A DNA stretch of 64,000 nt from an uncultured Muribaculaceae bacterium (lineage in GTDB: Bacteria > Bacteroidota > Bacteroidia > Bacteroidales > Muribaculaceae), in contig CAKUAR010000005.1 of the NCBI GenBank assembly GCA_934636465.1, forward strand, positions 1 through 64,000, given 5' to 3'. The position numbers were made by a program, and so were the translations under genes. Shown here in pieces: positions 60,847-64,000 of this stretch (positions within the stretch are counted from its first letter, which is position 1; the number at the start of each line of letters is the position of its first letter). The notes below the pieces were generated by a model, which had not been told where the DNA came from, did not search any database, and saw only the letters and a program-made list of their open reading frames with translations.

Positions 60847-61599
60847 TCAGTGCTTACATCGCTCAAACTTCTTTTTGTTGAACCATGTGCTGAGGCGCAG
60901 CTTGATGACACCAAACACGGCCTCGCCAAATATGCTTCCGTTCATTTTGCTTGTGCCAAGCACTCTGTTGACAAAAATGATAGGGACTTCCTTGATTTTG
61001 AAGCCCATTTTGAAAGCTGTGAATTTCATTTCGATTTGGAAGGCATAGCCTTTGAACTCTATGTTGTCGAGGTCGATGGCTTCGAGCACTTCGCGGCGGT
61101 AGCAAACAAATCCGGCAGTGGTGTCGTGTACCTTCATGCCTGTTATGAGCCTGACGTAGGCCGAGGCATAATAAGACATGAGCACACGTCCCATGGGCCA
61201 GTTGACAACATTGACTCCGGTGATGTAGCGTGAGCCTATGGAGAGGTCAGCACCTCCGGTGGCGCAGGCGGCTTGCAGCGGAATCAGGTCTTGCGGACGG
61301 TGTGAGAAATCGGCGTCCATTTCTATTACGAAGTCGTAGCCGTGCTGCAAAGCCCACTTGAAACCAGTGATGTAGGCGGTGCCAAGGCCAAGTTTGCCGG
61401 TACGCTTGATGATGTGTATGCGGTCTGGCCGCTCCAGAATCATGCCTTCAACAATGGCAGCAGTGCCGTCGGGGCTGTTGTCGTCAATCACCAAAATGTC
61501 AAATTGATGTCCTGCTTGTCCCAACACAGCATTGATGATGTTGCTGATGTTTTCCTTCTCGTTGTAGGTGGGAATTATGACTACGCTATCCGATTTCAT
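60847..61599 (-). CDS. polyprenol monophosphomannose synthase-like GT2 glycosyltransferase
   Basis: A 250-residue glycosyltransferase family 2 protein of the DPM1 type. It transfers a hexose (mannose in characterised members) from a nucleotide sugar to a polyprenyl phosphate. Pro-Thr-Tyr-Asn-Glu-Lys-Glu-Asn at the start, Asp-Asp-Asn-Ser-Pro-Asp-Gly-Thr near residue 40, Asp-Ala-Asp-Phe-Ser-His near 92, and Gly-Ser-Arg-Tyr near 122 are family motifs. The later Phe-Val-Asn-Arg-Val-x-Gly-x-Ser-Lys-Met block is also typical. No C-terminal membrane helices are fused, so it probably binds the membrane peripherally. A TATTTTTG box lies at 61641-61648 upstream on the minus strand. Confidence 0.92.
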   Translation of the reverse strand: MKSDSVVIIPTYNEKENISNIINAVLGQAGHQFDILVIDDNSPDGTAAIVEGMILERPDRIHIIKRTGKLGLGTAYITGFKWALQHGYDFVIEMDADFSHRPQDLIPLQAACATGGADLSIGSRYITGVNVVNWPMGRVLMSYYASAYVRLITGMKVHDTTAGFVCYRREVLEAIDLDNIEFKGYAFQIEMKFTAFKMGFKIKEVPIIFVNRVLGTSKMNGSIFGEAVFGVIKLRLSTWFNKKKFERCKH

Positions 61600-61640
61600 T
61601 GCTAAAATGCTGTTAACTAAATGTCCCCTAATAATTTCGA

Positions 61641-61648
61641 CAAAAATA
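61641..61648 (-). promoter_or_regulatory. putative -7 box (TATTTTTG) of the DPM1-like gene
   Basis: A TAnnTTTG match on the minus strand, 41 bases before the ATG at 61599. The -33 element is unclear. Confidence 0.4.
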
Positions 61649-61731
61649 ATAATAATCTTGGAGAAATTTCGTCACAAAGCCCTATTTTATCCCAAAAAAC
61701 TTTTTTTGAGGTGCCGTGGTCATAAAAAAAC

Positions 61732-61779
61732 AGCAAGTGGCAAACTGACGCCTTATGCCGGGCCGTTTGCCACAATGCT
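61732..61779 (-). terminator. terminator of the exported protein gene at 61827
   Basis: A perfect 9-bp core stem (61737-61745 with 61765-61773), extended by four outer pairs across a small bulge. On the minus strand it is followed by seven T (complement of 61724-61730). It lies 48 bases beyond the stop. Confidence 0.75.
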
Positions 61780-61826
61780 TGAAGTTTTTTTCTAAATTCG
61801 TGCTATGGTGAACTCATTTCATCTTG

Positions 61827-62543
61827 TCATTCCACAGGTTTCAAGTATTTTTCGCTTGCAGCCATGTCGGTTGCTTTGTCGTAGGCCCAGTTTGCTGCGT
61901 TGCCAAATTTCACGGCCTTGAAAATGCTGCTGAGATATTGCTGCTTGTTGGCAACTCCTTTATCGGTAAAAAGAATGCTTACCTCAATCACTGGCCGTCC
62001 GGCCTTTTTGAGTAGTAGCTGCGTGCAAGTGGTGTAGTTTGTTCCATCGATGGTTTCGCCATTGGTGGGCATTGACACGGTGATTGCAGAGTCGGCATTG
62101 AACTTGTTTGCCGGCAGAAAGGTGGCGCAGTCGTTCAGGTTGACAGATTGCTGGCGGCAGATATTGTAGCCAGATGCACTTGTGGCCCATGTCAGGAAAT
62201 TAGCGGCTTTTTCGCTTAGGGTGCCGCTTGTGATTTTTGCTTTCGACACAGGAAACCGCAGGTCACCAAACATGACGACGCACTGGCCGTCGTTGGATTT
62301 TGCAAAAGCTCCCATGACACACGTTGGGGCTATGTTGCCATTTTTAGAAAATGGAGAGTAGGCTCCAGTTCGCTCCATGTCGGCAAACCCTTTTGGCTTT
62401 GAGATTGTTATGTCAAACGCCTTTTGACAATAAGCTGCGTATGACTTCAATGGTAGCTTCACGGGAAATGTGCTTGTTTTCGCGCTACTGCAAAAACATA
62501 GGCAGACGATTGCGCCTAAGGCAAATGCAAGTTTCTTGTTCAT
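61827..62543 (-). CDS. exported protein of unknown function
   Basis: A 238-residue protein with an N-terminal signal sequence (about 1-21) that contains three Cys; cleavage by signal peptidase I after Ser-Ser-Ala, or lipid attachment at Cys18, are both possible. The mature part is beta-rich with no recognised domain and resembles small periplasmic proteins: a Pro-Lys-Gly-Phe block near residue 50, a conserved-looking Trp-Ala-Thr-Ser-Ala-Ser near 130, and Val-Ser-Ile-Leu-Phe-Thr near 195. It is a single gene with a good terminator. No function can be given. Confidence 0.75.
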   Translation of the reverse strand: MNKKLAFALGAIVCLCFCSSAKTSTFPVKLPLKSYAAYCQKAFDITISKPKGFADMERTGAYSPFSKNGNIAPTCVMGAFAKSNDGQCVVMFGDLRFPVSKAKITSGTLSEKAANFLTWATSASGYNICRQQSVNLNDCATFLPANKFNADSAITVSMPTNGETIDGTNYTTCTQLLLKKAGRPVIEVSILFTDKGVANKQQYLSSIFKAVKFGNAANWAYDKATDMAASEKYLKPVE

Positions 62544-62987
62544 CGTAAGTCGTTTTTTTGTTATTAATTATATATGTTGTTTTGTCACTTTTTGCTTAGA
62601 GAAAGAGCGTTTGGATATTTCCAGCCCGAAGCAAGATAGTGGGCTTCAGTCTTGGACTAATATGGCTCTGAGTGATAGGAATATGGCACTTTGTTTTTTT
62701 TTCGACTGCAAGATAATGTGACTAATCGATTTGAGTAGCATAAGTTGTATTAAAAAAAAGTTAACAATTTGACTTTTAGATGAAAAACCGGCCTATCGTG
62801 TTGCTTGCCTTTTGGAGGTGTGACTGATTGGTCAATGGCTAATTGCTTAGTGCCAGTGGCGGGGTGGAAAAAGTAACATTCTTGCATCAAATGCCGATGA
62901 AATGTGATAATTTTAGTAACTTTGCGTGTGTTTTTGAGATAAAATGCAACAAAAAGTATATTGTTAATTAATAAAAGGGAAATTTTG
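62544..62987. other. divergent intergenic region, 444 bases
   Basis: AT-rich DNA between two genes that point away from each other. The only clear signal is a TAACTTTG box at 62917-62924 for the plus-strand gene. No terminator, repeat or RNA was seen. Confidence 0.55.
62917..62924 (+). promoter_or_regulatory. -7 box (TAACTTTG) of the edge protein gene
   Basis: An exact TAnnTTTG match 63 bases before the ATG at 62988. No TTTG at the usual spacing. Confidence 0.55.
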
Positions 62988-64000
62988 ATGAAAAAGAATT
63001 ACGCTTTCTTTGCCGCAGTGATGCTGGCAAGCGCAGCGTGTGCATCGGCAAGTGCCAGCAATGTGATTGGCAGCAATGTGACGCTTTATGGCAACTTGAT
63101 TTATGACCAGTCAACGCCTGGCGTAACGCCCACAGGCATTTATTCCACTAAGGTGAAGCCTGCTGCCGCCGTGACCAAGGTGGGCGCGCAAGTGACCAAG
63201 GCCAATGGTGGCGCATGCCTTGCCGACACGGCTTATTTCGCTGTGGAATATACCACGAAGTATGGCAACGTAGATGAGTGCTATCTCAACTCTTATAATC
63301 CTGAAACTTGGCAGTTGACCAACAAGGTGGCGGCTTCGCACTCGTCAATAGCCACATCGCTCACCTATAATCCTGCCGACAAAAAGATATATGGCAGTTT
63401 CTATAGCGAGGACCGTGAGAAATTTTATTTCGGCACTATCAACACCAAGACTGCCGACTGCGACACGATAGCATTTCTTGAATACTCATTCAACGCTCTG
63501 GCAAGCGATGCAGCCGGCACGCTCTATTTTGTGAACGACAATGGCGAGTTTGGCAAAATCAGCACCACCAATGGCGCAATCACAATAATAGGTGACACTG
63601 GCTTCAAACCGAAATATCTGCAAGACGGCACATTTGACTATGGCACAAAGCAGTTTTACTGGTGCGCCTACAATGGCGACGACAGCCAGAGCGGCATCTA
63701 CACCGTGGATTTGACCACCGGCAAAGCAACACGCATATCGCAGTGGGCCACTGGCGGCAAGGAGTTTGTGGGCGTGTTCTCAAAGACTCCGGTGTTTGCG
63801 GCAGGAGTTCCGGAGATACCGGCAAATTTGACGCTCGCCTATAGCGGTGTGTCGCTCAACGGCACTGCCACGGTGACACTGCCCTCAGCCACATACGGCG
63901 GAGCTGCAATCACTGGCAACTTGGACTATGAGGTGCTCGTTGACGGTGCGGTTAAGGCAACGGGCAAGGCCGCAGCCGGCAGCACTGTGACGGTGAACCT
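62988..64000 (+). CDS. secreted beta-propeller-like surface protein, 3' end cut by the window
   Basis: The first 337 codons of a longer gene; the frame is open to the last base. A signal peptide (Met-Lys-Lys-Asn-Tyr... to about residue 23) is followed by repeats with a regular beta pattern. These include Leu-Thr-Tyr-Asn-Pro-Ala-Asp-Lys-Lys-Ile-Tyr-Gly, Leu-Tyr-Phe-Val-Asn-Asp-Asn-Gly and Gly-Ile-Tyr-Thr-Val-Asp-Leu-Thr-Thr-Gly-Lys-Ala. This resembles blades of a beta-propeller. From about residue 275 a fibronectin type III-like part begins (Val-Pro-Glu-Ile-Pro-Ala-Asn-Leu-Thr, then Tyr-Glu-Val-Leu-Val-Asp-Gly). Such proteins are common in gut Bacteroidales and often end in a sorting tail, which cannot be seen here. 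Function unknown. Confidence 0.8.
   Translation, partial: MKKNYAFFAAVMLASAACASASASNVIGSNVTLYGNLIYDQSTPGVTPTGIYSTKVKPAAAVTKVGAQVTKANGGACLADTAYFAVEYTTKYGNVDECYLNSYNPETWQLTNKVAASHSSIATSLTYNPADKKIYGSFYSEDREKFYFGTINTKTADCDTIAFLEYSFNALASDAAGTLYFVNDNGEFGKISTTNGAITIIGDTGFKPKYLQDGTFDYGTKQFYWCAYNGDDSQSGIYTVDLTTGKATRISQWATGGKEFVGVFSKTPVFAAGVPEIPANLTLAYSGVSLNGTATVTLPSATYGGAAITGNLDYEVLVDGAVKATGKAAAGSTVTVN

Overview
The window is a chromosomal segment of a Bacteroidota bacterium, most likely order Bacteroidales and plausibly Muribaculaceae or a close relative (the family is inference). The evidence is a MurF-Alr fusion beside a GSCFA-domain gene, a PorQ-like protein with type IX-style C-terminal tails on secreted proteins, DUF3822 and DUF5107 families, and many promoters of the Bacteroidota sigma type (TTTG, 19-22 bp, TAnnTTTG). 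I see no rRNA operon, insertion sequence, prophage or CRISPR array. One tRNA is present, tRNA-Ser(GCU).

Layout. 1-237: an unassigned GC-rich, hairpin-rich stretch and a terminator. 238-6033 (mostly minus): a lipoprotein with a damaged start, an SH3-like/zinc-ribbon-like membrane protein, a large DUF5107-TPR protein, and the remnant of a sugar O-acetyltransferase. 6374-18144 (mostly plus): DUF3822, rsmD, a phosphatase-superfamily protein, a TonB C-terminal protein (minus), PorQ, GSCFA, murF-alr, a BspA-like LRR protein, tadA, an esterase and type I asparaginase. 18228-25528: three tandem secreted GH36 alpha-galactosidase-like paralogues, then a secreted SGNH hydrolase. 25711-33915: an HD hydrolase, PBP4-type dacB, an acidic conserved protein with rsmI, a coiled-coil lipoprotein, glycerate kinase and a secreted M6 metalloprotease. 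34209-45678: a CPA2-type antiporter, guaA, miaA and mltG (minus), an ECF sigma cassette, a WecA/MraY-like transferase, tRNA-Ser and an AspT-like transporter. 45961-48920: a CMD-cupin protein divergent from an AraC regulator, then a DMT transporter. 49025-61599 (minus): a 2,042-residue GLUG-like repeat protein, the pyrC/Ca-ATPase/cysK operon and a DPM1-like glycosyltransferase. 61827-64000: an exported protein (minus) and a secreted protein cut by the window edge.

How it fits together. Much of the window is housekeeping: cell wall (murF-alr, dacB, mltG, the WecA-like transferase), translation (rsmD, rsmI, tadA, miaA, tRNA-Ser) and nucleotide synthesis (guaA, pyrC). Between these lie secreted and surface functions suited to a gut carbohydrate and protein degrader: the GH36 trio, the SGNH hydrolase, an esterase, the M6 protease, and LRR and GLUG proteins, with PorQ as the one visible secretion component. 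The most unusual non-coding signal is a promoter module of about 54 bp present three times: before guaA, before mltG-miaA and before the acetyltransferase remnant. No clearly novel defence or mobile system was found.
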